Shown: positions 1-12,230, counted from the stretch's first letter. The stretch: 64,000 bases of DNA from Phallus indusiatus (GCA_027605045.1 JAQFWX010000158.1:79632-143631), one strand, 5' to 3'. Notes: a model not told the origin generated them from the sequence alone. Made by a program: numbers and translations.

Positions 1-400
1 TAGTCTACGGTTTTCCACAGTGCTCCGCCCCCAACGTAGGCCAATCGCTTTTCAGGATCGACCCGAGTCGTGTCAAAGTACCGGTTCAAATCAATCGAGA
101 CACCGTCCTCGACAGACGAAGAACCAGAGGGATTGTGTCCACCTCCTTTGACGGCTAAAGGCAAATCACTTGCTATTGCGAACTTGACAGCATTTGCAAC
201 GTCTTGCTCATCTTTTGGAAAAAAGACGTATCTATGAGGCGGTGAATGGAACTCTACAATGACGGAAACGGCGGCGAGTAATACCGGGCTTTTCGTTCAG
301 CATTCTTTGCCCACCGAGCCAAGGCACTTGCATATTCGGGAGAGGAAGGTTCGACAATGTCGCCCTTGAAAAGACCTTTGAATTCTTCGAGAGTTGACAT
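1..400 (-). CDS. FAD-linked oxidase (PCMH-type FAD-binding domain), 5' part
   Basis: This is the N-terminal part of a flavoprotein of the berberine-bridge/FAD-linked oxidase group; the gene runs off the left edge. The start is the ATG at 398-400, beginning MSTLEEFKG. Exon 1 is 285-400, a 53-nt GT-AG intron lies at 232-284, and exon 2 is 1-231. Joining them gives the conserved run YVFFPKDEQDVANAVKFA, then LAVKGGGHNPSG and the start of the FAD-binding core (LAYVGGGALW). GGGHN near a covalently or tightly bound flavin is typical of the PCMH fold. The substrate-binding half is outside the window, so the substrate cannot be named. No signal peptide is visible. The family call is firm, the specific function open. 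Confidence 0.8.
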
Positions 401-1324
401 CCACTAGATGGAGGAAAGCAAGAATGTTGACCGTGGTCATACTTTATCTTAAGCTAGAAGCCCTATAAGTATGTTCCGATGACATTGAATTTGTACCCGT
501 ATGTATTCCTCGACCAATTAAATGAACCGAGGTAGTGGGCTTGCAAATGGCAAGTGAGCGCGAAAGCCCTTCGGTCGGACTTAGAAACTTGAATATTTGA
601 ATAGTCGAGAACTTAAAGAATGCACGAAAAATCACGTTTATAATATGATATAAATTTATTTCGTCCTTTGAAAAAAAAATCGAGAGAACTAAGACTTTTT
701 CCAAGCTCCGGAGCCAAGATTTGCTGCTTTAGTCTTTCATCCTTTTTCAATAAGCAACTCAAGCGCTAGTAGATTTTTATAATAATAATGCATGTATTAA
801 TTCCAATGTAAATATGAATTTGGGTATATGTACATGCATAATAAAATTGAGATGTCGGAAATGAAAGGGGACTTACTTTGTCAGGCTGATACTAGATTCA
901 TCCTCCTCGAAACCCGCCACAGAGTAACAGGATATTCGTGGTGACATATTTCAAACGGGAAGCGACGCTGCGGACGGATATTGTCCAAAATTTGCTATCG
1001 AACTTGCTCTTGACTTGAGTTACAAAGCTATTATTGCTGGAACATTTGAAAGTAATACTCGAATAATGTCGCTGTAAAAGACAGGGCATTGCGAGGAAAG
1101 GAGTTTTGATAGCAGAAAATATCTTGAACTTGAATTACGAGGAAACGAAACTTGACAGCTTCGACGGAGATTTTTTTGTAACAGCATTGAGACGAAGGAA
1201 TCTTCATATCTTTTTTTCAAGTGTTCATATGTAAACTCGCGCCAACTCTTGCCACCGCTTTCAAACATAGACAACTGTACACGAATTTGAAACTGAAAGG
1301 TTCCTCTAGGTCTTCCCTTTTGCT
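401..1324. other. intergenic region, no gene seen
   Basis: AT-rich spacer between the 5' end of the flavin oxidase and the 3' end of the Tra2-type gene. It should hold the oxidase promoter (next to 400) and the 3' UTR of the SR protein. ORFs here are short, with no family resemblance and no spliceable continuation. Confidence 0.5.
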
Positions 1325-2387
1325 TTACCACCTACCGCTGGACTCGGGTGGGGCACCATTCGTGGGTCCATTGTCATAACCTCCTCCAGAATTGTGCTTC
1401 GGAGGGCTGCTACCGCTACCGCGTGGAGGGCTTCTACTATAGCTGCGTCTGCGTCTTGGACTGGGACTGTACCTTCTTGGAGAACCTCTGCGGTCCCTCC
1501 AGTCCCGACCTTCCCTTCCATACGGATCTCGGTCCCTATCACGATCTGAACGTCTGTCACGATCCCTGTCGCGGTAATCGCGATCACGGTCCCTGTCACG
1601 GTAATCACGGTAGGAGTCTCTGTCGCCTCGGTAGGAAGAGCTACGATGTCCCATGTATTCACCGGGCGTAGGGGCATGAGGACGGTCAGTTATAGAGTAG
1701 TCAACCCGAATACGGCGACCGTTGAGTTCCTATCAGATAAAACCTCAGCTTTTAACCTGTCAAGACAAAGAAAGCAAGCAAAATACTTACAACGCCGTTT
1801 AATTCGCTGATACAACGCAATGCTTCTTCAACAGTAGACATTCTGATAAATCCAAATCCACGAGAGCGGTCGGACTACGAATGATTTAATTCAGAAGTAT
1901 TGCACGGATGATGCAACGGGCCTACTCTTTGATCATATACGATGGTCACTTTCTCGACACGGCCATAACGGCTAAACTGTTCTTCTAAATCCCGTTCTTG
2001 AGTACGAATGCTGAGGCCGAAAACACCCAAAACAGCTGAGGGATTAGGAGCCTAAGTGAAACGCGCCAGGTTCAGGCAATTGTAGCGTGAGAAGAAACTT
2101 CGCCACTCACAATAGGAGCGTGGTGAGGCCTTCTCGGCGGTGGAGACCTACGACGCGATGGGGAACTTCGATAACGAGGAGGGCTTCGAGAACGCGACCT
2201 GCCACGCGAAGGTGGTGGTGGCGAACGGTCTTTTTCAAGAGTTGCGCCTGACGACACGGGAGGTTGTTGCGGTGCGCTAGAATAGGCATCAGCGTACGGA
2301 TCTTGTCCTGGGGTCTCCTGGTACTTTTTGTGGTAAGCAAAAGCAACAAACAAATTGACATTGATGAGTTGAAATATCACAAACCAT
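1325..2387 (-). CDS. TRA2: Tra2-type SR splicing regulator (RS-RRM-RS)
   Basis: A 274-aa protein from five exons: 2385-2387, 2111-2317, 1926-2051, 1791-1874, 1325-1729. Exon 1 is the start codon alone, followed by a 67-nt intron. An N-terminal arginine/serine-rich stretch ([15 protein letters not shown]) precedes one RRM with RNP2-like VFGLSIRT and RNP1 [10 protein letters not shown]. After it comes the Tra2 linker, read here as [12 protein letters not shown] and [13 protein letters not shown] long C-terminal DRDRD/RS tail ends at TAA 1325-1327. RS-RRM-RS order plus the [10 protein letters not shown] linker is diagnostic of transformer-2-like proteins, which bind exonic enhancers and recruit the spliceosome. 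It is divergent from eL18, with 180 bp between start codons. Confidence 0.88.
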
Positions 2388-2567
2388 GTTCGTTTTTTCA
2401 CGCAGGGTAAGGTGGCGTTTCAGTGAAAACAGAACAAAACGAGCGGAGCATGAAAGGAGCCGGAGTTTCAAACAGACGCCGCCTGCGCCAAACTTTAATT
2501 TTACTGACTATACAGCTGCATTTCTCTCACACCCAATCTTCAAGAAGCCGTCCCATCGTCAAGATTC

Positions 2568-3467
2568 ATGGTGAGCTCAACAACTCAACATTCCATAGAT
2601 AATAATCTCAAACTATGTTTTCTTGAATTAGGGTATCGATATCAAACGCCATCACGTCAAGAGCGGTCATCGTTCCGCCCCCAAGAGTGAAGATCCCTAT
2701 CTTTTACTCCTTGTCAAAGTTTGTTGGACTCAACTGGAATTAACGAATTGATGACTCAAGCAGAGTTTTAGTTGTACCGTTTTCTTGCTCGCCGTACTGA
2801 TGCCCCATTCAACAAGGTATTTGATTAAAGTTCTGTAAAGAAAAAAGCCCAATGTCTCATTTATGGCACTTTGCAGGTCATCTTGAAACGATTATTTTTG
2901 TCTAAAATCAATCGGCCCCCAGTGTCATTATCGAAAATTGTCTCGGAAACCGCTAACGCTCCCGATTTGGACTCCAAAATCATCGTGACTGTTGCGACTG
3001 TCACTGACGACGTCCGCCTTGCAGAGGTCCCTAAGTTGACCGTTGCTGCCCTCAGATTCACCCAATCTGCTAAGCAAAGGATAATAAATGCTGGTGGCGA
3101 AGCCCTTACTCTTGACGTACTGGCTACTCGTGCACCTCTTGGGCAAAACACCATCTTGTTGAGGGGTAGAAGGAACACTCGGGAAGCCGTCAAACACTTC
3201 GGTTTCGGTCAGTCATTCAAGGATATTCCGTATCATTCGACTTAAGCCATTCTTTCAGGTCCTCATAAACACAAGAAGCCCTATCTTATTTCGAAGGGTC
3301 GCAAGGTCAGTACTGTGTTCACTATCTCTTCAAGTCTAATAATATTTCCATCAGTTCGAGCGTGCTCGTGGTCGCCGAAAGGTTTGTTTTGTTCATTCAC
3401 AAGTTTCATATCAATCTTATTAACCATATTTTTTTTTTTATTTCAGTCGCGTGGATTCAAGGTATAA
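2568..3467 (+). CDS. RPL18: 60S ribosomal protein eL18
   Basis: Seven exons (2568-2570, 2632-2718, 2772-2816, 2877-3207, 3259-3305, 3355-3381, 3447-3467) encode exactly 186 aa, the length of yeast eL18. Recognisable blocks include [41 protein letters not shown] and the C-terminal SRGFKV. It is a structural protein of the large ribosomal subunit. The first exon is only the ATG, with a 61-nt intron directly after it, as is common in ribosomal protein genes. The last exon carries six residues and the stop GTATAA, where a GTATAA donor look-alike overlaps the stop; ending there reproduces the family C-terminus. Confidence 0.95.
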
Positions 3468-3739
3468 TCACAAAACTCGACCTAATGTATGGTCACTATT
3501 TTGGGGAGATATATGCCATAAAATTTTTATGCTCGTACAAAAACTTGTCATTATTGCATTTAATGCCTCAAACATGCCTTGTCTCTATAAAAACGTTGAA
3601 CAATGATAATATTCACGAAAAAGGCTGGATTACACCGCCTAATATAGCCGCGCTGGGCGTCTCCGCGGAGAGCGAAATCGTAGTTCTGTTTCCGCCGTCT
3701 CTCCTAAGTTCCATTTTCGTTTACCTTTAGTCGGACAAT

Positions 3740-5278
3740 ATGGGTAGATGGTTCGAAATTTACACGCTCTAACTTCGTTGGATACGTTATTAAGCTATTC
3801 TCCAGGCAAACAGAGTATTACGATCAAGTTCTGGGTCTCAAGCTTAAGACATTAGTGTATGCCACCGCCTTCTCGTTGTCGTTGAATTTGACTAATATAA
3901 TGGTTGATAATAGATGTGGTGCAATTGCCAGAGCAAAACTTGAACGAAATGATCCACATCCACCACCTCAAATCTCCTATGAGTCCTTCGTTCAAAGCCT
4001 AGATCACGGTGATTCGTTCACGACTACGTTGGTGGATATCTTGGTTAAAGTACGAACGTTCTACGTATTATCATGTCATACGCTCATATTTCATCATCTA
4101 GGAGCTTGCTGAGCGACAAAAGCGTCCGTCTTCGTCCGACAGGCACTTATTGGCCGAGCGCACCGTTAGGAGCCTAAAAACCTGACTGGTTGTCGCATAT
4201 ACCGCCAGCCGATACCCCTCGTTCTTTACATGATTTTTACGTTTCTCGGTCTAGTGATAATACATTGAGCGATTGGGCTGGTAATCCTGTTCCGCCGGAT
4301 CCTTTGGAGCTCGAAATTGACGAGGAAGAGATAGATCCCCCTACGCCGCCTTCGCCCTCTGATCCAACAGTGTTTCAGCCATTTGCCGAGTTAGCTGGAC
4401 CTCCGATCTTGAGAGGATCGTTTGCCACACAAACAGCAGACGTTTCTACTGACGATGAAAACCAGCACTTTCCCCCTGGGTACCAATCTCGCGGCACCTC
4501 TTCAACTATTCCTCATTATAATCTGTCGAGACATTCCTCATTGAATAGAGATCCTTCCATTCGACGACTTGTCCGTTCGAGGACAAACGACTTTAATGAA
4601 TTTACCTCCCGTAGAAGAGCGTTAGGACGCTCAGGCCAGACCGCAGATCAAGAGCCCGATGCGCCTGATAGATTGTCCACCAGCAGCACACGTCGTTCGA
4701 CGTCTTCCGATGTGAACGTGGCAGAAAATTCAGCTGGACGTGACCGTGGTACCGAAATAGATGGGGTATTGCCTGCTCCTACGAACGGGAATACCGTTCT
4801 CCGGAGGAATGACATATTGCGTTTACGTTCATCGGAAGATCCTGAATATACCTTGGAATCAGCCTTAACGACCCGGTCAAATTTCCATCTTTATGGATCT
4901 AGAACCAATGCCGCCGCGCCGTCGTCTTCTCGACTCACGGTACATATCCCGAGACGTCCGAGAATTCGACGTAGCAATCCAAGTAATGCGGCACCAACTT
5001 CGACCGATGGGTATACGCACACCGTCAGAATTGGCTCGCCGCCTGTCAGTAATCATCCCGAGCTGCAGTCCACCCGCTTCTCGCTCCCACGGTCAGCATC
5101 CCCTTTAGACGTGGAGTATCTCCGTCGACTTGCTGGCGAATATACACCACCGCCTTTTGTTAATGCTGACGATACGGCTGCTTCAAGTGGGAATACGGAG
5201 AATCGTGAACAGGTGTCGAATATCAATCTGCCAACACCCAGGTCCATTTCTCCAGAGGGCAGATCCTTGTCTCAGTGA
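3740..5278 (+). CDS. hypothetical protein, largely disordered, 460 aa
   Basis: I do not recognise this family. Joining 3740-3750, 3806-4049, 4102-4159 and 4209-5278 gives an open 460-aa frame starting MGRWQTEYYDQVLGLK. The N-terminal ~100 residues look folded, with a helical stretch LKLKTLVYATAFSLS that could be an amphipathic or membrane-associated helix. The rest is rich in Ser, Pro, Arg and Asp and is probably disordered; it includes the acidic ELEIDEEEIDPPTPPSP and many RRS/SRS clusters. The last intron (4160-4208) only keeps frame with a GC donor and is 49 nt with a CTGAC branch site. The first exon is only 11 nt, so the 5' end is less certain than the long last exon. Confidence 0.6.
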
Positions 5279-5639
5279 TCGAGGACGGCTCCTATCTCTC
5301 ATCTCTTGATAACGAAGTAACGACGTTTGCTTTTATCTATCGAATACAATAAGATTTAGCCTGGTTCTACACAGGTTTTATCTTTATTTCTCAAGTCTCT
5401 CTGGCTAAAAAGAAGTCCTTAAGTGGTTATTTTTCAATACATTAAGCTACTTCGCTACATATCTTCTTGTACCAAAAAATGTATTTAGTCTCCAAGCTTC
5501 AGAATGTAATATGAATTGGGCTTACATAGATTTGGTGGCAGTACACTCAGTCGAAGACCATGCAGACGGGGAATGAGTCTGACAGCCGAATTAGGTGTCA
5601 CACCGCCGCAATCCGTTACCGCTACTACTTCGCCGAACC
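5279..5639. other. spacer and 5' leader
   Basis: It holds the 3' end of the disordered-protein gene and the promoter/5' UTR of the TLS1-like gene. One out-of-frame ATG (5565-5567) precedes the chosen start. No ORF or RNA gene is seen. Confidence 0.4.
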
Positions 5640-6766
5640 ATGATCAAGAAACGCACCAGACCCAATGTTCGCCGGCGTGAAGAGGAAGAAGAAATTGAAG
5701 AGCAAGAGATCGAAGAAGGATCAGAAACAGAAACCTCCATTAAGTTGACGTAAGAGCCTTGTTTTGATCTCAAGTACATAAAGTTCTTCTACTAACAATG
5801 ATAGCCCAGATGAATTACTTGCTTTGAATAGACTTAAACGGGGAAGAAAAGGCATAGATGCTTCTAAATTGATTAAAGGCGATATCAGTAAACGTAAGAG
5901 AAAGGATAACGAGAGCGAGTCTAAGGGAGGCTTGAACGTCAACTCGAGACCAGCAGAGAAGTAAGCGACGAAGCATCGCATGTGTAGTCTCACTTCACAT
6001 TAACTCATGTGTTTTAGTGATGAAGAAGCAAAAGCGAGGCGGGCTGTAAGAGCAAATAATTTCACACAGCAAACGAACGTTTTGGACGTGGACAAGCATA
6101 TGTAAGCTGACTGATTTCCACAATGGAGAACTAGTTGCTGATTTGAGTAGGATGGAGTATATTGAAGAGAATATCAGAAAGAAAAGAGGTGAACTTGCGG
6201 AACCAGAGAAGGTTGAAGGCCCTCGTGATCCGTTTGAGGAACTATATCGTTTAAACCGGTATTCCTCTCGGAAGGAAGAGAAAGAAGAAGGCAACGTTAC
6301 CAATAGCTTGGCTATGCTTACGGCGATTCCAGAAGTAGATCTTGGTATTGAGTATGTGTTCATTTGTTACAATGATATTCTGAGAATGATTTGATGAATG
6401 ATCCTTGTAGCACACGACTGAAAAATATTGAAGAGACTGAGAAGGCTAAACGGCTGGTCGTCGAAGATCAAAAGACTGGGAATAAAAAGACACCTGTTTC
6501 AAAAGACGAAGATCACCTCATAGCAACTCGTTGTTCGTATACTTGTTTTTGCGACTTTTGTCTCTGTCCGCTAAAGATTTCCAATCACAGTTTACCGTCC
6601 ATTATCGACGGAACAAGCGGACGCGGAGGCTCTGAGAAAAGCGAAACTGGAAGCAATGGGACTGTCTCCTGAATCAGAAACCGTAGTGAGGCATTCAGAC
6701 TCCAGAGTTCGAAATGCTACAGACGAGATTGTGATGGAACGGTTCAAAAAGAGAATGCGCAAGTGA
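5640..6766 (+). CDS. TLS1: TLS1/C9orf78-type splicing factor (Hep59 family)
   Basis: Six exons (5640-5749, 5805-5960, 6018-6101, 6151-6351, 6411-6529, 6591-6766) give 281 aa. The protein starts MIKKRTRPNVRRREEEEEIE, a basic patch then a Glu-rich stretch. It continues with a Lys/Arg/Glu-rich helical core, the conserved block MEYIEENIRKKRGE and the C-terminal YRPLSTEQADAEALRKAKLE. This matches the hepatocellular-carcinoma-antigen-59 family. Members act with the late spliceosome and, in fission yeast, in splicing of telomere-related transcripts. The fifth intron was placed at the only GT that keeps the frame. The 5' ATG follows an in-frame stop, so the start is well supported. Confidence 0.85.
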
Positions 6767-6982
6767 AGTCGCGTATGGTATATGTGTATCTCTTCTACAT
6801 AACGATGTACAGTGCGATCCATATTAGTGTACTTAATTTAACAGTGGAATGGCATGAATGTAGTACTGGTTGTACCAAAGTATAAGCTTAGGATACTTTT
6901 CCGTTCTGAGGCGATTCAACCAGCCAATCAGAATTCGATGACATAAGCAAAGCAATTTTTCGACCTCGAACGCTACCTTACT

Positions 6983-8587
6983 ATGGCGGACTCACTGAGT
7001 ATCTTTGGGGAAGGAACGTTTGAAGAACATGTCAGTGAATATGGGCTAAGACCTGCTTGCATTGAATCAATAGTTTTATTTTGCAGATTCAAGAATTGGT
7101 ACAATACCTCGCCCGCACAGAGCCTGAAGAGAGTCGTCCACAATTTCTCAAACCTTTCCAAGATATTCTAGTCATCCCCGAGAATCAGACACCGCTAGCT
7201 GATGACGAGAACAAACGCAAAGAAATCATAAAGCTAGTAGTTGCTCAGATACATGGTTTGGGAGATGGTAATGAACGGGGTGCGTATTACTTCACCTCCA
7301 TCTTCCGAAAATCGGTGTGCTAATCCTTCGTGCTTCAAAAGAGATCGAAGGGTTTTTCAGTTTGGTCTACTGTCACGTATTATCGTTATACCCTCCCGAC
7401 TCGCCTGAATCCACCGACCTAATCACTTCTCTAATCCGAGCCATAACATCGACACCTCCCACTGAACAAGCCTTCATCAAATATCGTCTGTACGTCTCTT
7501 CCGAATTTTTCTAAATGTCTGTTTGATCAATTCTCCGAAAAGGCTTTCAAATCTATTTAACGCTCTCCCAAATCGATCCACACTGCGGCTGCAAGTATAC
7601 AATGCATTGTTGAACCTCGCCACAGCCAACGAAGAGCTTGAAGTTCTTCAGCTGAAAGTATCTGAAGTGGAGAGATGGATAGACGAGTGGGATATCAGTG
7701 CCACTGAACGATGCGAGTTTATCAAATCCATTTCCGACGCCTATGCCAAAGTTAAGCAAACGTGAGTTTTATTTACACCTCCCATAATTCACCCGCTACA
7801 AAGATGCTTTCAGGGAACAATCATATTCATACCAAGTGCTATATGTGCGCTCGCTACCGGCTAATTCGCCTAATGCCCAAGCAGCTGCACTGGATGTCAT
7901 TGCAAAAGCATTGCAGTTGCCTTCAGTTCTAAACTTCGACGCCCTTTTAAAACTTGATGCTGTTCGACATGTTAGGGATCATCAACTATTTGCTTTGCTC
8001 AAAATTATACTGCAAGGCAGTCTATCGGATTACCAACAATGGTTTTCCGCTAACGAGGCTGTGTTGACAGAATTCGGTAAGACAACGTAGTCTTTATAAC
8101 TCCGTTCTGTCGATATTTAACCTGAATTATATCAGAGCTAGAATCAAAACAACTCGAACGGAAGCTGAAATTATTGATTTTAGGGGATCTTGGGTCGAAA
8201 AATATAGGGCAAGATGTTCCATACTCTGAAATTGCTTCCGCGTTGCAAATAGACGAGGAAGAAGTTGAAAATTGGGTGATTGACGGTACGGGTATTTCAA
8301 TTCAAGGGCACGCTGCAAATTTTGATGCTTTGGTACCAGTAATCCGGTCTAGACTCTTATCAGGAAGGTTATCTCAACCACATCAAACCCTACACGTCAC
8401 ACGTTCTATCTCGCGCTCCTTTGGCAAGGAAGATTGGGAGACAATCGAAAAGCGTCTTGTCACGTGGAAAACCGGTTTACAAGGAATTTTGGCTGTTATG
8501 GCATCCGCAAAAAATACCGCTCAGTCGGTAACTTCAGGCCTATCCCAAACACAGACTACTACTACTCGATCTCTTGTACAAGTTTGA
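6983..8587 (+). CDS. EIF3M: translation initiation factor eIF3 subunit M (PCI domain)
   Basis: Six exons (6983-7030, 7087-7279, 7342-7489, 7543-7761, 7814-8076, 8136-8587) encode 440 aa beginning MADSLSIFGEGTFEEHIQEL. The first half is helical repeat. The C-terminal half is a PCI domain with the winged-helix segment LLILGDLGSKNIGQDVPYSE, then ASALQIDEEEVENWVID. Length and motif order fit eIF3m rather than the related CSN7, which is shorter. It is a subunit of eIF3, which binds the 40S subunit at initiation. The short tail rich in Thr/Gln after the PCI domain is normal for fungal homologues. Confidence 0.9.
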
Positions 8588-8760
8588 ACAGTAGTTCCCC
8601 CAAAAAACACGCTTTTTTGACTTTAAAATTTTCTAGATTTGAACCAGATACTGGTCAGAGAAATACATGCTTCATTGGTGTACAATGGTTTTGCGCTATT
8701 AGTCTAGGATTAGGTATGCGGATATGTAATACGTATAAAGAAAATGGAAAAAGATCATAA

Positions 8761-9763
8761 TCAGACCGAATCCGAATAAATCGGCTGAACCGGTTTTACT
8801 GGTTCGGGGAAATCTCCTCTAGCTTCGTCTTTCTCTTTCAAAGCCTTTTCGCGCTGTTCATAAAAGCACTATATGAGATTTTTTCTTCGGCGGCGATAGA
8901 AGTCATGATCACGAACTCGTTCTTTCATTAATCGTTTCATCACAAAGTAATCCTTGTGCAAACCGCACTCGGTCTTTTGTGTTCCTTTCCATCGACCGGC
9001 CCGTTCTCCTAAATCGCCTTCTCCACTTTTTGATGTGCTGTGCCAGTCGCCAATGCTTTTGTAACCTTGGTCTAGTAGTTTATTGTATGGAACATTGTTT
9101 TTCGTGATGTATGCTTTGACATCGTCGAACCCCCAAGAGAAGAAAGGGTTGAGCTTCAATATTCCTACCGAGTCTACTTCTAATGGCTGCAGGGAAGATC
9201 GATCGCCGCCTTGCGAAGCCCGTCGGCCTGTGATGACGGATTGTACACGTAGTTGAGAATATGCTCTGCTGGCTGGCTCAACCTAGTTTCGTTAAATTTG
9301 AATGTGAAATTTTCGGAGCTTTCAGGGGGAAAAAATTTACCTTCACAAGGTAGTCGTACACTACGTCTGCAACCTCCCATAGTCGTTGACCATGTCTAGC
9401 TTCAAACGCCTGGACGGTATCAAGACCATCTGGTTTGAAAATGTGCAATTGGGAGTTGTATTTTTGTTTGACTTCGGACATTAAGGCCAGTGTCTCGGGG
9501 AAATGGTACAATGTGTCAATGAAAATGAGGGGTGGGGGATGCGATGTCAATTTGGCAAGCATGTCTGTTGCAGCGAGACCTGTTAGCCCAAAAGCAGTCA
9601 TCTGGTACAAATTCGGAAGATGTAGGATCCCCCATTCTAATATTTCTTGAGGAGAGAGTTCGCGTAAATGTGCATTTATTCGGTCCAGATCGTCGGACGA
9701 CAAAGGAGGCTGAAGTGGACGAGAAAACGGCGACGACGACGACGGGATTGACATTGTGAACAT
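8761..9763 (-). CDS. MET16: phosphoadenylyl-sulfate (PAPS) reductase
   Basis: Three exons (9341-9763, 8917-9282, 8761-8853) encode 293 aa; the second ATG at 9752-9754 would give 290. It reduces PAPS to sulfite with thioredoxin in the sulfate assimilation pathway leading to cysteine and methionine. Visible features are the P-loop-like TAFGLTGLAATDML, the PAPS-binding ITGRRASQGGDRS, the KLNPFFSW segment and the catalytic cysteine in KTECGLHKDYF. A simple read-through of exon 2 ends early at 8869. A 63-nt intron at 8854-8916 adds a further 30 residues ending YSDSV, and that exon reads clearly as coding. It is convergent with eIF3m and divergent from SPT3. Confidence 0.92.
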
Positions 9764-9967
9764 TGTGAGATCACAGTGGTGTAAGGGGAAACAGAATACA
9801 CCCGTACGGATGTTTGCTTTATTTGACCCATTTAAAAAGACGAAACGATTGCGTGCTCTTGTACAAGTGCTTGCTTAGTCAGGGATGCCGAAACAGCTAG
9901 GCGCCCATTACATGGCTTTGTCATTATAACTCTTTCCCGATCCTTTACCTTTGTCGGCACGGACACG

Positions 9968-11263
9968 ATGACGCGGGAATACAAGTATTCTCAGGAAATA
10001 TCCCAAATGGCACGACCGCGATTACTCAAATGCTTTGATCTTCATAAAGCTCAATTACCAACTATTTTCTAGATGTTTGTTTTTGGAGAGGTTCAGGATC
10101 CGAACCCGGAGACGGTGAACCTTGTGGAAGATATCGTGAGAAGTCAGATCATCGAGCTAGTAAGCCGGAATTATTACGGACACGCCCCCTGTTATTAACA
10201 ATGTCTAAACCTCGTTCGTAACAGATTATACAAGCTCGAGCTTTAGCCAATAAACGTGGAGCGAGATATCTATCAGCCGAAGACCTAATTTTCCTGATTA
10301 GGCACGACAGAGGAAAAGTTAACAGGCTTCGGACATATTTGTCCTGGAAGGATGTACGAAAGCATGCCAAAGATACCCATGGTGACGGAGGGCCTGGTGT
10401 TGAAGTAGATGCGCTGGAAGAAGGTAATTATCTTACTCGTCTTGGAGAAGATTACTGACTGTGACGTCTTTACTTAGAGGAAAAATTGACGGCCAAGGCA
10501 CAAAAGATTACGATCAAATTGCCCTGGGAAATCACCGCTGTCTATTCCGAAGTCCTACGGCAGAGTGGTCATCAGTCAGATGATGAAGAGGACGAAGATG
10601 ACATCGAAGCTCATGAGGCGTCGATTCAGCGTTTGAGAGTAAATGCATATTCCGATGTCAACGTCCTCTTTTGTTCTTACGGTTCTATCACTAGGAAGCA
10701 GATGAAGCTACACGTGCGATGACACGAGATGAATATCAACATTACTCAGATTGTCGTCAGGCGTCTTTCACCTACCGTAAAGGTATGTATCCCCACATTA
10801 ATAACCAACATTGAAACAACATCGAACCGATCTCCCAGGGAAACGTTTTAGGGAGTTCTTAAACCTTCCTCCTCATCTTGACCTCAAACAAAATGACGAT
10901 ACTATTGATATTGTGGGGTTCCTTGCTTTCGAAATGGTCCGGGCTCTAACAATCGGAGGACTCAATGTTAAACGTGCTTTGGAAAGCCGTTCCGGCGATT
11001 CGACCGTATCTTTGGGAAAACGTAAAGGAACAAGCGCAATGGAAGGACCCATAAACAAAAAAGCAAGAGCGGATTCTCCTGATCTCTTTTCTGACCCAGT
11101 TTCTACCTTATTCTTGCCACCACCCGAAGCCCGGACTGCTTTGCGAGCCGAACATATTCAGGATTCTTTTTCTCGTATGCAAAGAGACTGGGCTCATAAT
11201 CGATCGTCAGGCATGCGAAATTGGCGAGGAGGTCTAATACGGACTGGTATTGCACTCATTTAA
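9968..11263 (+). CDS. SPT3: SAGA complex subunit Spt3
   Basis: Six exons (9968-10009, 10073-10159, 10225-10423, 10478-10638, 10695-10782, 10839-11263) give 333 aa. Spt3 has two histone-fold halves and in SAGA helps load TBP on promoters. Conserved segments are SQMMFVFGEVQDP, ANKRGARYLSAEDLIFLIRH and VNRLRTYLSWKDVRKHAKD in the N-terminal fold, and DIVGFLAFEMVRALT in the second. The first intron (10010-10072) has a GC donor. Using the nearest GT instead would delete the family-wide YxxEIxQMMF block. An acidic insert (DDEEDEDDIEAHE) separates the halves, as in other fungi. Confidence 0.92.
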
Positions 11264-11371
11264 AATATTGCGTCGCATATCGTTGTTTTGTGTATCATTA
11301 CTGTATTTTTACATTTTACACCGAGCATAAAAATACACAGAAAATACTTATAGTTTATGAATGTTCGAGGC

Positions 11372-11990
11372 TTATTCTTTATCTCCACTTTCGTCTTCTC
11401 CTTCTTCCTCTAACTCCTGTTTTGATTTGGCACGTACGCCAGTAGATATGCGATCTTTGGAGTGCACCCCATACGCTTGAAGCCATTCCTCGGATTCCCA
11501 AACTACGGACGGCCAGTGAGTAAGGAGAGGATTGCATATTCAATAGAATACGTACCAGGTCTGTTTCCAAGTCCTTGAACTGGAACCTTTTGGGGTTTAG
11601 CAAGATTGACCTTTAATACGCGACCCCGAAACTCGTTCATATCCATATTGTCAATCGCGTCTTGTGCGTCCATCGCCTGAGTGAAGGTTACAAAGGCAAA
11701 CCCTCGATGCTTGGATTCTGCTCAAAACGCGAAACGAATAATTCAATAAAAGTACTGCATCTTTACGACAACAGCCGTACCTGAAGCTAATGCCGGGTTA
11801 ACGGCAGCAGAGGGTAATTGCACTTCAATAATGTCGCCTGCAAAAACAATGAATAAAGAAGAACGTGACGACAAGGAAATTCATACGTGCCAAATGTTGA
11901 AAATAACTCATAAAGAGCGGCTTCATCCGCACTTTCGTCCACGCCACCTACAAAAATCGTGTTTTTCCTGACCGTCCCAGTTTCTTCCAT
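11372..11990 (-). CDS. single-RRM RNA-binding protein (cyclophilin-E-like RRM, no isomerase domain)
   Basis: Four exons (11891-11990, 11781-11837, 11556-11717, 11372-11502) encode 149 aa. A single RRM starts at once: [19 protein letters not shown] is RNP2 and helix 1, and [10 protein letters not shown] is RNP1. The helix-2 and strand-4 region reads [20 protein letters not shown]. That arrangement, and the following [12 protein letters not shown], resemble the RRM of nuclear cyclophilin E, but the protein stops after about 60 more residues and has no cyclophilin fold. The first intron (11838-11890, 53 nt) needs a GC donor to give the expected [11 protein letters not shown] role in pre-mRNA handling is inferred from the domain only. 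Confidence 0.82.
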
Positions 11991-12230
11991 GCTAAGAATT
12001 TAGAAAATGTGACGACGATGTCACAGCTTCATGCTCGCTCTTTAGACGACGGTACACAGTACGAACGATTTATATGGATATTTTATAATTTATTTTGCTT
12101 TATTACTTTCGCTTGACATTGATACATGTGCCCTTGTTAATCAAAACATGCCGCTTTTTGTTACACGATTTCCAAAATGTTTAAACCCGTCTTGAGCGTG
12201 CACCTGTCTAGTGTCCAACCTAGACAGCCT

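Noticed and set aside
898..1331. Minus-strand ORFs downstream of the Tra2-type gene
   Set aside because: They sit in the 3' UTR/spacer, have no splice continuation and look like chance frames.
8869..9159. PAPS reductase ending at TAG 8869
   Set aside because: A 63-nt intron and a downstream coding exon to 8761 fit better; the read-through tail has no conserved residues.
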